Assembly: GCF_019204025.1 (NCBI RefSeq)
Contig: NZ_JAGSPB010000002.1
Location: forward strand, 1,116,001 to 1,180,000
Length of the DNA stretch: 64,000 nucleotides
Reading direction: 5' to 3'
From: Erythrobacter ani
GTDB lineage: Bacteria > Pseudomonadota > Alphaproteobacteria > Sphingomonadales > Sphingomonadaceae
The notes under the pieces were generated by a model. That model made no database searches. It had not been told where the DNA came from and saw only the letters and a program-made list of their open reading frames with translations. The stretch's first letter is position 1, and the number at the start of each line of letters is the position of its first letter. Below, one piece after another: positions 19,813 through 29,825 of the stretch. A program made the translations under genes and the position numbers.

Positions 19813-19833
19813 GGACCGCATGTTACACGGTCC
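19813..19833. repeat. Inverted repeat upstream of moaC
   Basis: A perfect six-base arm pair GGACCG/CGGTCC around nine bases, in the 140-base gap between trpC and moaC. There is no T-run after it, so it is not a good terminator. It could be an operator or chance. Confidence 0.3.
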
Positions 19834-19926
19834 TGATGGGCAAATTCTGCCGTTCGGTTCTGGAGAGCAAATCGCTGTCATCGGGCGTTCATGCCACGAT
19901 CCGCCGGGGTAGGACAGGCCTTCGTT

Positions 19927-20715
19927 TCAACCTTCGATAAGGGTTCGTGTCGCCGCTGCAACGTCTTCCGAGCGCATCAGGCTTTCTCCGACGAGGAAGG
20001 ATCGCACACCCGACTGAGCGAGCCGTTGAAGATCCGCGTGCGCAGCAATGCCGCTTTCGCCAACCAGAAGAGCGCCTTCGGGCGCGAGCGGAGCAAGACG
20101 CTCTGTCGTCGCCAAAGATGTTTTGAAAGTCCTCAGATCGCGATTGTTGATGCCGATCAGGCGCGATTTTAGCACCTCGGCTGCGCGCTCCATCTCGGCT
20201 TCGTCATGCACCTCGACAAGCACATCCATATTGTGTTCGACCGCCGCTGCCTCGATTTCCGCCATTTCGGTGTCATCGAGCGCGGCGACGATGATCAGGA
20301 TGGCGTCAGCGCCCAATGTGCGCGCTTCGAGACACTGCCAGGGATCGACCATGAAATCCTTTCGCAGAACAGGCAGCGAACAGGCCGCGCGCGCCGCCAC
20401 GAGAAAGTCGTCATGGCCCTGGAAGTAGGGTGCATCGGTCAGGACGGACAGGCACGCAGCTCCGCCTTTTTCATAATCGCGCGCATGTTCAGCCGGTTTG
20501 AAATCTTCGCGTATCAAACCCTTGGACGGACTCGCTTTTTTGATTTCCGCAATCAGTGCAAAACCCAGTTCGGCGGAGCCACGCAGCGCCGATTCAAAGC
20601 CGCGCGGGCGGGTCTGCGTGCGAGCGGTTTCTTCCATCTGTGCGCGTGAGATCACCGATTTTCGCGCAGCGACGATTTCGCGCTTGGCCACGCAGATTTC
20701 TTCAAGCTTGTTCAT
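19927..20715 (-). CDS. trpC: Indole-3-glycerol phosphate synthase
   Basis: Closes the indole ring from CdRP in tryptophan synthesis. It is a TIM barrel with the catalytic motif [18 protein letters not shown] near residues 55-72, [12 protein letters not shown] and the Glu/Asn segment [12 protein letters not shown]. At 262 residues it has the normal single-domain length (not fused to TrpF). It is five bases after trpD and is the last trp gene of the run. Confidence 0.97.
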   Translation of the reverse strand: MNKLEEICVAKREIVAARKSVISRAQMEETARTQTRPRGFESALRGSAELGFALIAEIKKASPSKGLIREDFKPAEHARDYEKGGAACLSVLTDAPYFQGHDDFLVAARAACSLPVLRKDFMVDPWQCLEARTLGADAILIIVAALDDTEMAEIEAAAVEHNMDVLVEVHDEAEMERAAEVLKSRLIGINNRDLRTFKTSLATTERLAPLAPEGALLVGESGIAAHADLQRLAQSGVRSFLVGESLMRSEDVAAATRTLIEG

Positions 20716-20720
20716 GCAAC

Positions 20721-21713
20721 CTAACTCGCCAGTTCGATCCAGCGTTTGAGTACCTTGAGAGCGGCTCCGGAGTCGATCGCTTCAACCGCCATGACCACTC
20801 TCTCGGGCCATTCTTCTCCACGGCCAGCCACTGCAAGAGCGCCCGCCGCATTGAATGCAACGGCATCGCGGTATGGGCCCGGCGCACCCATCAGAAGCGC
20901 CTCGAGTGCGGCGGCGTTGTGCTTCGCATCGTCTCCGCGAATGGCCTCTATTGGCGCAATCTGGAGATCGGCGTCGAAGGGGTGAAGCCTGTGCATCTCA
21001 AAGGCGTTCCCGGTGACGAGAGCGACCTCGTTACCGCCCGCGAGCGATAATTCGTCAAGCCCTTCGTCTCCCGACACGATAAGCGACCGGCCCGTACCGA
21101 GCTTGGCCATCGCTCCGGCATAAATCGGTACGTATGCTGGGCGCGCGATACCGATTAGCTGGCTTTCGACTCCTGCCGGATTGGACAGCGGACCCATGAG
21201 ATTGAAGATGGTGCGCTTGCCGATCCTTTTACGGATCGGTTGAATCCGGCCCATTGCGGGATGGTGGTTCTTGGCGAAGAGAAAGCAGATACCGATTTCC
21301 GCAAGCGTTTTCTCGGCTGTCCGGCCCGCCGCATCCATATCGAGGCCGAGCGCCTCCAGCGTGTCGGCAGCGCCCGCTTTCGATGACGCGGCACGGTTGC
21401 CGTGCTTCGCAACCGGAACCCCGCAGGCCGCGACCACCAGGCTGACGGCGGTCGAAACGTTGAGCGTATGGTGCCCGTCGCCGCCGGTGCCGCAGACATC
21501 GATCGCGTCAGCGGGTGCGTCAATCGGGAGCAAGCGCGCTCGCAGTGCGCGCGCTGCGCCGGCAATTTCGTCGGAAGTTTCGCCTCGCTCTGACAGAGCG
21601 ATCAGAAAACGCTCGATTTCATCCTCGCTCGGCGCGCCGTCCAAAAGGCTGCCGAACGCGGTTTCCGCATCGGTCTCGCTGAGCGGGGTCGATACATCGG
21701 GCAGCGAATTCAT
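20721..21713 (-). CDS. trpD: Anthranilate phosphoribosyltransferase
   Basis: Transfers phosphoribosyl from PRPP to anthranilate. The glycine-rich PRPP loop is present as [20 protein letters not shown], followed by [21 protein letters not shown], the substrate-binding segment of the family. At 330 residues it is normal. Its start overlaps the trpG stop by four bases (ATGA). Confidence 0.97.
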   Translation of the reverse strand: MNSLPDVSTPLSETDAETAFGSLLDGAPSEDEIERFLIALSERGETSDEIAGAARALRARLLPIDAPADAIDVCGTGGDGHHTLNVSTAVSLVVAACGVPVAKHGNRAASSKAGAADTLEALGLDMDAAGRTAEKTLAEIGICFLFAKNHHPAMGRIQPIRKRIGKRTIFNLMGPLSNPAGVESQLIGIARPAYVPIYAGAMAKLGTGRSLIVSGDEGLDELSLAGGNEVALVTGNAFEMHRLHPFDADLQIAPIEAIRGDDAKHNAAALEALLMGAPGPYRDAVAFNAAGALAVAGRGEEWPERVVMAVEAIDSGAALKVLKRWIELAS

Positions 21714-22321
21714 GATGCGAGCCTTACCGGCATGCGCGCGTCAATCCCGCACGCTTTCATGAAGTTGGCGAGCAGGGCGTGGCCGTGCTCGGTCGCGATG
21801 CTTTCGGGATGGAATTGCACGCCGTGGATGGGAAGCTCCTCATGGCGGAAACCCATGACGCTGGCGGCATGCGAACCGGGTGTATCGGCATGCGCGTTCG
21901 CGACCAGCGCACCTGCCACGTCGACCACTTCGAGACTGTGGTAACGCGTCGCAGTGAAAGGGGAGGGCAGGCCTGCAAACACGCCACTGCCATCATGCGT
22001 CACTGGCGAGGTCTTGCCATGCATGAGGCCTCCGCGAACCACATGTCCGCCAAAGTGCTGGCCGATGGATTGATGCCCAAGGCACACGCCTAGCAGCGGC
22101 TTACCCGCATCGGCGCACGCTGCCACCAGGTCGAGGCTGATGCCTGCCTCGTTCGGTGTGCAGGGTCCGGGCGAAATGAGAAAGCCGCTTGCGCCCGTCG
22201 CCAACGCTTCGCTTGCGGTGAGCGCATCATTGCGCTCGACACGGACCTTCGCGCCGAGCTCCATCAGGTAGTGGACCAGATTGAAGGTGAAGCTGTCGTA
22301 ATTGTCGATGACCAAGATCAT
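21710..22321 (-). CDS. trpG: Anthranilate synthase, glutamine amidotransferase component
   Basis: A class I glutamine amidotransferase that feeds ammonia to TrpE (and in some bacteria to PabB). The catalytic Cys is in [17 protein letters not shown] and the His-Glu pair in [14 protein letters not shown]. At 203 residues it is the stand-alone form. It overlaps trpD and the upstream peptidase gene by four bases each (ATGA), so three consecutive genes are tightly coupled although the upstream one is not a trp gene. Confidence 0.96.
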   Translation of the reverse strand: MILVIDNYDSFTFNLVHYLMELGAKVRVERNDALTASEALATGASGFLISPGPCTPNEAGISLDLVAACADAGKPLLGVCLGHQSIGQHFGGHVVRGGLMHGKTSPVTHDGSGVFAGLPSPFTATRYHSLEVVDVAGALVANAHADTPGSHAASVMGFRHEELPIHGVQFHPESIATEHGHALLANFMKACGIDARMPVRLAS

Positions 22322-23295
22322 ACCGGCTTTCCTGCAAGTTCGTCAGTCGCGCGGACGAGCCCGTCGATTATGCCGGGTTCGCTGGCACTGTGTCCGGCAT
22401 CGTGGACGATCCACAGCTCGACCTCGGGCCATGCTTTCTTGAGCGCCCATGCCGCACCCGGAGGCGTGCAGATATCGTGCCGACCCTGCACAATGATACC
22501 GGGAATCCCGGACAGCCGGTGCGCATTGGTGAGCAATTGCGACTCGTCCAGGAAGAAGTCCTCTAGGAAAAACTTGGCGCAGATCCGCGCGAACGGCACC
22601 GCCTTGGAGGGGTCGGCAAATTCATCCATCAAAGCTTCGTTCGGAAGCAGGGTTGCGACACTGCCTTCCCACAACGACCATTCCTTCGCTGCCGCCAGCC
22701 GCGTCGGTTCATCATCGCTGGTCAACCGCTTGTAATAGGCGGTGACGAGATCGTCTCTCTCGTTCTCGGGAACGTGACCGGAAAAAGCATCCCATTGCTC
22801 GGCCATGATTTCACTCGCGCCGTATCCGTACAGCCAGTTGCGCTCTCTTTGCCGGGCGAGGAAGACGCCGCGCAATACGAGTTCGGTCGTACGTTGCGGG
22901 TGAGCCTGCGAATAGGCGAGCGCGAGTGTGGCACCCCAGCTTCCTCCGAAAACCTGCCAAGCATCGTGTCCGCACATTTCGCGCAGCCGCTCGATATCGG
23001 CAACGATCCGCGCTGTGTCGTTGTTCTCGATTTCCGCGAAGGGAAGCGACTTGCCGCAGCCGCGCTGGTCGAACAGCAAGACGTCGTAAAGCTCGGGATC
23101 CCATTGTCGGCGATGTGAAGGGGCCATGCCTCCGCCGGGCCCGCCGTGAAGAAAGACTGCAGGCTTGGCGCCCGGTGTGCCGCATCTTTCGTAATAGAGC
23201 GAATGCCCTTCGCCCACATCGAGCATGCCGGTCTCATATGGCTCGATTTCCGGGTAGAGGGAGCGCTCGTAATCTTGCATGTTGCTCGCAGGCAT
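22318..23295 (-). CDS. pip: Prolyl aminopeptidase (proline iminopeptidase)
   Basis: Removes N-terminal proline from peptides; alpha/beta-hydrolase peptidase family S33. The nucleophile is in [14 protein letters not shown], the acid in QGRHD and the His in [17 protein letters not shown] forms the oxyanion loop. The start I chose is ATG 23295 ([12 protein letters not shown]), with GGAGA about seven bases upstream and a TAATG overlap with the preceding gene, giving 325 residues. The longer open frame to 23649 lies inside the neighbour. It sits between trpE and trpG without an evident pathway link. Confidence 0.92.
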   Translation of the reverse strand: MPASNMQDYERSLYPEIEPYETGMLDVGEGHSLYYERCGTPGAKPAVFLHGGPGGGMAPSHRRQWDPELYDVLLFDQRGCGKSLPFAEIENNDTARIVADIERLREMCGHDAWQVFGGSWGATLALAYSQAHPQRTTELVLRGVFLARQRERNWLYGYGASEIMAEQWDAFSGHVPENERDDLVTAYYKRLTSDDEPTRLAAAKEWSLWEGSVATLLPNEALMDEFADPSKAVPFARICAKFFLEDFFLDESQLLTNAHRLSGIPGIIVQGRHDICTPPGAAWALKKAWPEVELWIVHDAGHSASEPGIIDGLVRATDELAGKPV

Positions 23296-24128
23296 TACTT
23301 TTTCTCCACTACTAGTAGTGGGCCGACCCGTCCGCCATCCATGCGTCCCGTTGCCGGGTTCCAGAGAGAGGAGACGTTGCCATCGAGATAGAGAGCGTTC
23401 GGTGTTTCCAGACGATCGCGGAAAAACCGCGCGAATTGGCCAAAGCTGATCGGCTCTTCGGAAATGACGAAATGCGCATTGCCTTCGGCATCGACGCCGA
23501 CGCCGTTGCGGATTGCGCGCGAGGGGCCGTTCTCCTGGAATTCGGGGTGCAGTTCTCCCTCTATGACGAGCATCGGGCCGGATTGTGTGCCGAATTGAGG
23601 GCGATCGCCAACCGTGCGGAAGAATGTATCCGTATCCAGCACTTGCCAAGCGCCCTCGCTGCCGAAGAATACGCCGTTGGGCTTCATGTGAAAATTGCCT
23701 GAGCCATCCGCGCGGTTAAGTTCGGAAAGTCGTTCGCTGTCACGCACGAAGTACCCTATGGCTCTCAAATCATCGCCGTACATTCCGCCGTTCATGGCGA
23801 ACTCCACGGTCTCTGGGGCAATAGTACGCGCGAAACTTTCCAGCCGGCCGAAATCTTCACCGCTCGACGGGGCGAGCGCCGTCGAAATGCGATGTTCGCC
23901 GGGTTCAGCCACACAGTGCGTCAGCGGTACGGTTTCGAACGTGACCAGCGCGCAGGCAGAGGCAGCCTGCTGTGGAGGCAGAGCAGGTCGATCGTCGACT
24001 TCGGCCACGATCTCCGTCACGCCGCCATCCGGATCGAGCTGCGCGCGCATGACGGGCTCGCCCTCGGGTCTCTGGTCGCAGGCAGCCAGAGCAAGACAGC
24101 AGATTGTCAGGGTTGCGGGACGTCTCAT
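23295..24128 (-). CDS. Lipoprotein with phosphodiester glycosidase (NAGPA/DUF2233) domain
   Basis: 277 residues. The N-terminus is a lipoprotein signal ending in the lipobox LAAC (Cys17). The rest matches the phosphodiester glycosidase fold: the conserved MNGGMY around residue 110, PNGVFF, SGPMLV and LYLDGNVSSLW with the Asp near the end. The bacterial members are thought to act on glycan phosphodiesters, but the substrate is unknown. Predicted location is the membrane, facing the periplasm. It overlaps the hydrolase upstream by four bases and pip by one. Confidence 0.8.
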   Translation of the reverse strand: MRRPATLTICCLALAACDQRPEGEPVMRAQLDPDGGVTEIVAEVDDRPALPPQQAASACALVTFETVPLTHCVAEPGEHRISTALAPSSGEDFGRLESFARTIAPETVEFAMNGGMYGDDLRAIGYFVRDSERLSELNRADGSGNFHMKPNGVFFGSEGAWQVLDTDTFFRTVGDRPQFGTQSGPMLVIEGELHPEFQENGPSRAIRNGVGVDAEGNAHFVISEEPISFGQFARFFRDRLETPNALYLDGNVSSLWNPATGRMDGGRVGPLLVVEKK

Positions 24129-25255
24129 GGGTTTTCATCCAGGAATCGCAGGAGTTCGTCCATCCATAACGCGGGATGGCTATGCGTGCCGTGACCGTAA
24201 GTTTCTGCACTCGGCGGGATTAGCACGAACCGGGTATTCGGCATCAGCGAAGCAAGCGCCGCTGGATTGCCCAATCCCGGCGGATTGATGAAATCGTCGG
24301 CCGAGTTGATCCATAGAACCGGAGCCGAAATCTCGCTCAGGCGCGAGGCTGGGTTGTAATACCGCGACGCGTCGAATTGATAGATCGTATCGTTGGGATC
24401 GATCGGATTCTCGGCGAAGGCGGCGACGCGCGCGGCATAGAATCTTTCGGCGTCTTCCCGGGTCGGCAATTCCGCAGCCTGGCGGTAGGGATTGCTGCCC
24501 GCCAGCGTCAGCACATCGCGGCGGATCGCCTGACCTTGCAGAAGGTCGCCGGCGTTGTCGTAATTTCCGCGATCATAGGCGGGATCGTTCCTGAAACCAT
24601 CGATGACCATCTGCCGCATCAACCGGTTACGCCCCGCGATCTCCACTGCATTACAGGCGAGGGCAACGAATCTATCCACGAAGCCGGGATGGGTCGGACC
24701 CCAGACGAAAGAGTGCATGCAACCCATCGACGTGCCGAGGATCATCTCCAGCCCCCTGACGTCGAACCCCTCGGTCAGCATGCGGTACTGCGCTCGTACC
24801 ATGTCATCATAATCGTAGCGCGGAAACGCGGTTCGCAGGCCGTCGCTCGGCTTGCTGCTTTTGCCGTGACCGAGATTGCTCGGCGAGATCACGAAAAATT
24901 TCTCGATATCGAGCGGTTGGCCGGGACCGAACATCGCGTCGGCGAACTGGGGACGAAGTAGGGAGCTCGCCTGCCCTCCCGTTCCGTGCAGCAGCATGAC
25001 CGCGTTTTCGATCTCGCCGTCGGCATTCCGGCGCGGCGTTCCAAGGGTGAGAGCATGCATCGCGATCGACGGAAGTGTTTCGCCTGTGTCGAAGGTAAAA
25101 TCCTCCAGCTCGATCAAGTGCTCGTCGGCAAGCGCGATCCAATCCTCGGCCGCGGCTTGCGAGGACACCATCACCAGCGCGCACAAAGCGGCAAACGCCG
25201 AAATGAAACGTGATCCGAGAGATGCCCTCATAACCTTTGCCCTTGTGCCAATCAT
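24125..25255 (-). CDS. Secreted alpha/beta hydrolase, MetX-like
   Basis: 376 residues with an N-terminal signal peptide ending around SSQAAAEDW. The body resembles homoserine O-acetyltransferase-type alpha/beta hydrolases: oxyanion segment LLHGTGGQ, nucleophile elbow GTSMGCMHS, acid in NSADDFINPP and His in GHGTHSHP. A secreted location argues against a methionine-synthesis role, so it is more likely an esterase or acyltransferase of unknown substrate. The start at 25255 overlaps the trpE stop (ATGA); an internal ATG at 25231 would give a cleaner signal peptide. Confidence 0.8.
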   Translation of the reverse strand: MIGTRAKVMRASLGSRFISAFAALCALVMVSSQAAAEDWIALADEHLIELEDFTFDTGETLPSIAMHALTLGTPRRNADGEIENAVMLLHGTGGQASSLLRPQFADAMFGPGQPLDIEKFFVISPSNLGHGKSSKPSDGLRTAFPRYDYDDMVRAQYRMLTEGFDVRGLEMILGTSMGCMHSFVWGPTHPGFVDRFVALACNAVEIAGRNRLMRQMVIDGFRNDPAYDRGNYDNAGDLLQGQAIRRDVLTLAGSNPYRQAAELPTREDAERFYAARVAAFAENPIDPNDTIYQFDASRYYNPASRLSEISAPVLWINSADDFINPPGLGNPAALASLMPNTRFVLIPPSAETYGHGTHSHPALWMDELLRFLDENP

Positions 25256-26781
25256 TGTCCGAAACCGGGCTCACGCGCGACGCGCAGCGCTTCGTTTGCG
25301 GCGGCAATCAGCGCGCCCGCTTTTGCCCGGCACTCGGCATATTCGTAATCAGGATCGCTGTCGGCGACGATACCTGCGCCAGCCTGTACGTGCATCATGC
25401 CGTCTTTGACGACCGCGGTGCGCAGGACGATACAGCTGTCCACCGACCCGTCAGGCGCAAAGTATCCGACGCCGCCCGCATATGCGCCGCGCGTTTCAGG
25501 TTCTAGCTCCGCAATGATTTCGCACGCGCGGATCTTTGGCGCGCCCGAGACCGTCCCCGCCGGGAAGCCAGCAAAAAGCGCATCGAGAGCGTCCTTCTCA
25601 TCGGAGAGCGTACCTATCACATTGCTTACGATGTGCATGACATGGCTGTAACGCTCGATCGTAAAGCTGTCAGTCACCTCTACGCTGCCCTGCGTAGCAA
25701 CCCGGCCGACATCATTGCGCCCAAGGTCGAGCAGCATCAAATGTTCTGCGCGTTCCTTGGGATCGGCGAGCAGGCTTCGCTCATTCTCGCGGTCTTCCGC
25801 GGGATTCGCGCCTCGCGGGCGAGTGCCAGCAATGGGCCTGATCGTGACCTCATCATCGCGCACCCTCACGAGGATCTCAGGACTGGACCCCACAATCGAG
25901 AATCCGGGCAGGTCGAGAAAGTAAAGAAACGGCGATGGATTGACCCGCCGCAGAGCGCGGTACAACTCAAGCGGGGGCAATTCGAATGGGCAGGTAAAGC
26001 GCTGCGCCAAAACGACCTGGAAAATGTCACCGGCGACGATGTAGTCCTTGGCGCGCGCCACCATCGCTTTGTAATCGGCTTCCGCCATCACCGGCACAAG
26101 CTCGGCAGTGACGTCGCTATCCGGCAGGCGCGGTTCCGGTGGACGAGGGCGGGTGAGCGCTCGCATGGTTTCGTCGATCCGCTCGCCCGCCTGCTCGATC
26201 GTCTTGGCGGGATCGGCTGCCTCCCAGATCGGCGCGATGCAGAACAGCTCGTCTGTCAGCCCGTCGAACACTAGGATGATCGTCGGGCGCACGAATAGCA
26301 TGTCGGGCAAGGCCAGCTCACTTGCTTCCGCCCGTGGTAAAGCCTCGACCAGCCCGATCGTCTCGTATCCAAAATACCCGACCAGGCAGGCGAGGGCAGG
26401 GGGCAACGCGTCAGGGACGTCGATCCGGCACCGGCCAGCCAGCCCGCGCAGCTCGGTGAGCGCGTCGGCGTCGCACGCTTCGAAGGCATCCCGATCCGCG
26501 CGCCATTTGCGATTGATGGCCGCCTCGCCCTCGCTTGCGCGAAAGACCAGGTCGGGATCGAGGCCAAGCAGACTGTAACGCCCGCGAACTTCGCCGCCTT
26601 CAACGGACTCCAGCAGGAAATCGCCGCGCCCCGGCTCGATGAGGCGGCGTGCGGCGCCGACAGGCGTATCACTGTCGGCAATCATGCGCCGCCAGACCAG
26701 TGAAGGCTTACCCGCGGTAAGAGCCTCGGCAGCAGGCGCTGCATTCTCGAGCGAGACGGAGTTTGCGGCGGCGGAAGTCAC
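25252..26781 (-). CDS. trpE: Anthranilate synthase component I
   Basis: Makes anthranilate from chorismate with TrpG. At 509 residues it has the N-terminal tryptophan-binding LLES motif (FLLES near residue 65), and the catalytic chorismate-binding part with GDIFQVVLAQRF, GTRPRGANPAEDRENE, DLGRNDVGRVA and GAPKIRACEII. It starts at a GTG at 26781, 33 bases after ppiD on the same strand. The LLES motif suggests feedback inhibition by tryptophan. trpG is not adjacent: three unrelated genes lie in between. Confidence 0.97.
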   Translation of the reverse strand: MTSAAANSVSLENAAPAAEALTAGKPSLVWRRMIADSDTPVGAARRLIEPGRGDFLLESVEGGEVRGRYSLLGLDPDLVFRASEGEAAINRKWRADRDAFEACDADALTELRGLAGRCRIDVPDALPPALACLVGYFGYETIGLVEALPRAEASELALPDMLFVRPTIILVFDGLTDELFCIAPIWEAADPAKTIEQAGERIDETMRALTRPRPPEPRLPDSDVTAELVPVMAEADYKAMVARAKDYIVAGDIFQVVLAQRFTCPFELPPLELYRALRRVNPSPFLYFLDLPGFSIVGSSPEILVRVRDDEVTIRPIAGTRPRGANPAEDRENERSLLADPKERAEHLMLLDLGRNDVGRVATQGSVEVTDSFTIERYSHVMHIVSNVIGTLSDEKDALDALFAGFPAGTVSGAPKIRACEIIAELEPETRGAYAGGVGYFAPDGSVDSCIVLRTAVVKDGMMHVQAGAGIVADSDPDYEYAECRAKAGALIAAANEALRVAREPGFGQ

Positions 26782-26814
26782 GCGAGATGGAGGTTATACA
26801 TGATACCGCCGCGT

Positions 26815-28752
26815 TCAGTTGGTCTCGCCGACCAATTGCCGGCGGACCGCTTCGAGCGCGTCTTCGTTCTGCTCAACGCCCAGTTCCGCGCGAATAGCTT
26901 TGGTCAGCTGCTGTGTATATTCATCCTCGAGAGCGGTCGCGAGCTGCTGCCGTGTCTGCGCCAGCAATGGGCTGTCTTCGGGTAGATCTTCGGTCACGAT
27001 GTCCGCAAGATTGACAATGTACCAACCGATATCGTTCGGTGCCTCGTACAGCTTGGTCGATCCCTCGGCCATGCTGAACATCAGGACCAGCGGCGGCGGC
27101 GGGTTCTGGTCTCGCTGAGCGAACAGCTGGCGGCGTTCAAGGTCGATTTGCTCTACCGGTGGCAGCCGGGCGTCTTCCGCTGAAACAGCTGCTTCCAGTG
27201 AAGTGTCGCCGCGCACTTGTTCAAGCACCCGGTCGGCGGCTTCGCGCGCGGCCTTTGCGCCCTCAGCAAAGCCCCAAGCGATCCTGACCTCGTCGCGGTT
27301 TTCCGATAGCGGTGGGGCGGCTGCTTCAATTATCTCTGCCACGTCGAAGATGACGAACTGCGAACCGGGCACGATCTCCGCGAGCTGAGGTTCGCTTTCA
27401 TCCATCTGGAACGCGGTTTCGACCGTGCGCGCTAGCGCCGGATTGAGCGATCCCGTTTGCTGGCCGAAGATTCGCCCATCGGCGAGCACTGGAGGCGTCG
27501 TATTCACTTCGAGCCCGTAAGCCTCGGCGACATCGACCAGAGCGGTCCCGCCATCGACTTCTTCCTCGATCCGCGCACTCAGGTCGGCAAGCGCCGCGGC
27601 GCGTTTCTGGACGGTAATCTCTTCGGTGATTTCGGGCGTCGCCTGGGCGAGCGTACGGGCTTCAGTCCGGGTCACGTTATCGACGCGCGCGACGTACCAG
27701 CCGAGGCTACTCTGCGCGGGTTCCGCGATTTGTCCTTCGTTAGCCGCGAAAACGTTTTGAGCCACGCCCGCGCTGAAAGCGGATGTGAGCTGATCGCGTG
27801 TTTGCCCGGTGATGCTCGAGACGCTGAACCCGGCTTCCCGCGCGGCGGCTTCTAGCGAAAGGCCACCGCGAATGCGTCCGACAAGCGACCGTGCCGCATC
27901 TTCGGTGGGCACCAGAAACGACGAAACATCGCGGGTTTCGCTCGCGGCATAGCGCTGGGCGTTCGCCTCGTAGAAATTGCGAATTTCCTCGGCGCTCGGC
28001 GCGACATCGATATCGAGATTCTCGGGGCCAAACTGCGCGTATCTGATCGTGCGGCGTTGCGGTAAAGTAAAGCGTGCACGATTCTCGCTATAGAACGTTT
28101 CGAGCTGCGCGTCGGTGGGCTCTTCGTCAGGTGCGAACGCGAAGCTTGGGACAAATGCTATTCCGCCGCGACGACGCTCGAGTAGCAACGCGGCATATTG
28201 CTTCGCGGCTTTGGCGGGCATCTGCGGTGCGGCGAGCGCCGGTTCAAGCAATTGCTGCGCGAGCAGGCCATCGGCGAGATCGCGCCGCACCACCGCATCT
28301 GTCAGTCCTTGATTGCGCAAGGCAGCTTGATACACCTGCTGATCGAATTCACCTGTTGCTCCGCGAAACGCGGAAATCTTGAGAATTTCGCTGTTCACCA
28401 GATTGTCGCCCGCGCGCAGGCCGTGGCGTTCGGCATAGCCGCCGATGGCATAGCGATCGATCAACTGGCTAAACACCTCATCGAGGCCGCCCTGTTCCAC
28501 GAACTCAGGCATGGTGATGGTGGGATTCTCACGCCGGATGTTCTGGACTGCAGAATTGGATGTGCTGACCAATTCCGACGTCGTGATCCGGTCGTCGCCG
28601 ACGACGGCGACCCGGTCACCACCTGAAACGCCGCCAAATGTCGCGCCCGTAATGTCGGCAGCAGCAAACGCCAGGGCTACAAGAACGAGAAACCCGATAA
28701 AGATCGGCAGGCCGATTTTCGATTGGAAGAAATTGCGAAAGAACGAAATCAT
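26815..28752 (-). CDS. ppiD: PpiD-like peptidyl-prolyl isomerase/chaperone
   Basis: A 645-residue periplasmic folding factor anchored to the inner membrane by one N-terminal helix (about residues 14-34, after the basic start MISFFRNFFQSK). It has a SurA-like N-terminal chaperone domain and a parvulin-type region. The parvulin region looks diverged and the usual catalytic motif is not obvious; PpiD proteins are often weak isomerases. It acts on exported proteins near the Sec translocon. It is divergent from tpiA and heads the trpE run, 33 bases apart. Confidence 0.85.
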   Translation of the reverse strand: MISFFRNFFQSKIGLPIFIGFLVLVALAFAAADITGATFGGVSGGDRVAVVGDDRITTSELVSTSNSAVQNIRRENPTITMPEFVEQGGLDEVFSQLIDRYAIGGYAERHGLRAGDNLVNSEILKISAFRGATGEFDQQVYQAALRNQGLTDAVVRRDLADGLLAQQLLEPALAAPQMPAKAAKQYAALLLERRRGGIAFVPSFAFAPDEEPTDAQLETFYSENRARFTLPQRRTIRYAQFGPENLDIDVAPSAEEIRNFYEANAQRYAASETRDVSSFLVPTEDAARSLVGRIRGGLSLEAAAREAGFSVSSITGQTRDQLTSAFSAGVAQNVFAANEGQIAEPAQSSLGWYVARVDNVTRTEARTLAQATPEITEEITVQKRAAALADLSARIEEEVDGGTALVDVAEAYGLEVNTTPPVLADGRIFGQQTGSLNPALARTVETAFQMDESEPQLAEIVPGSQFVIFDVAEIIEAAAPPLSENRDEVRIAWGFAEGAKAAREAADRVLEQVRGDTSLEAAVSAEDARLPPVEQIDLERRQLFAQRDQNPPPPLVLMFSMAEGSTKLYEAPNDIGWYIVNLADIVTEDLPEDSPLLAQTRQQLATALEDEYTQQLTKAIRAELGVEQNEDALEAVRRQLVGETN

Positions 28753-28975
28753 GTGCTGTCTTCAAATCCCGACGTTATGCAGCGCCTGCCGGCACCGATC
28801 TGATCTGGTGTGCGGTTGCACTTCTGGCAGAGCGCTTTATCGGCCATGCGACCTCCCGGCAACAGGTTCGCAGACGTTTTGACTGTATCTCTTTACTCGG
28901 GTAGCGGACGCGGCCCCTCGACCCTAAATGAGGGCTTCGGATTCGTACCGAATTGAAGTTCATTAGGATTATTGA

Positions 28976-29749
28976 ATGCCTCAGAGGCCCTACATCGTCG
29001 GTAACTGGAAAATGCACGGCATGCGCGCAATGCTGTCGGAAGCGCGCGCGATCGACCGCGCAGCGCAGCGGCACATGAAAGTCGAAGTTGCGATTGCTCC
29101 GCCATACACCTTGATCCACCCGGTCCACCGGGAGGCAGAGCAGATCGGGGTCGGCGCTCAGGATTGCCATTACGAGGAAGACGGCGCTCACACCGGTGAC
29201 ATTTCCGCCGGAATGGTTGCCGATGCCGGCGCGAAGTTCGTGATCCTCGGCCATAGCGAACGGCGTGAGAATCACGGCGAGAGCAACAAATTGGTGAATG
29301 CCAAGGCAGAAGCCGCTTTGGCGGCAGGTCTGCGGGTCATCCTGTGCTGCGGTGAAAGCGCGAAAACGCGCGAGGCAGGCACTGCGATCGATTTTGTGAC
29401 GAAGCAGCTCAAGGCATCGCTTCCGGACAGCGTGAAAGATCTGGAGGATCTCCAGGAACGTATCACCATCGCATACGAACCGATCTGGGCGATCGGCACC
29501 GGTAATACTGCCACTGTCGCCGACATCGCGGAAATGCATGCTGCAATCCGCGCGCTTCTGGTCGACCTGTACGGTGCCGAGAATGGTGCGGAAATACGCA
29601 TCCTCTATGGCGGTTCTGTCAAACCGGAAAATGCGTCTGAAATCCTCGGCACGGCCGAAGTGGGCGGGGCGCTTGTTGGAGGGGCGAGCCTTACGGCGGA
29701 TAGCTTCATGAGCATCGCCCTTGCCGCAGCAGAGACTGTGGACGCGTAA
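28976..29749 (+). CDS. tpiA: Triosephosphate isomerase
   Basis: Interconverts DHAP and glyceraldehyde-3-phosphate. Motifs: NWKMHG (Lys near residue 12), ILGHSERR with the catalytic His, and AYEPIWAIGTG with the catalytic Glu. GGSVKPENA is the phosphate loop. At 257 residues it is slightly longer than the usual 250. The start has AGGA eight bases upstream. It is divergent from ppiD and followed by secG with a 76-base gap. Confidence 0.97.
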   Translation: MPQRPYIVGNWKMHGMRAMLSEARAIDRAAQRHMKVEVAIAPPYTLIHPVHREAEQIGVGAQDCHYEEDGAHTGDISAGMVADAGAKFVILGHSERRENHGESNKLVNAKAEAALAAGLRVILCCGESAKTREAGTAIDFVTKQLKASLPDSVKDLEDLQERITIAYEPIWAIGTGNTATVADIAEMHAAIRALLVDLYGAENGAEIRILYGGSVKPENASEILGTAEVGGALVGGASLTADSFMSIALAAAETVDA

Positions 29750-29825
29750 GGCTCAAGCCTTGCCCTTGCCGCTGGCTCATGAGCGCCTTAAATAGCGCGC
29801 ACACATACTATCGAGATCGAGTTCC

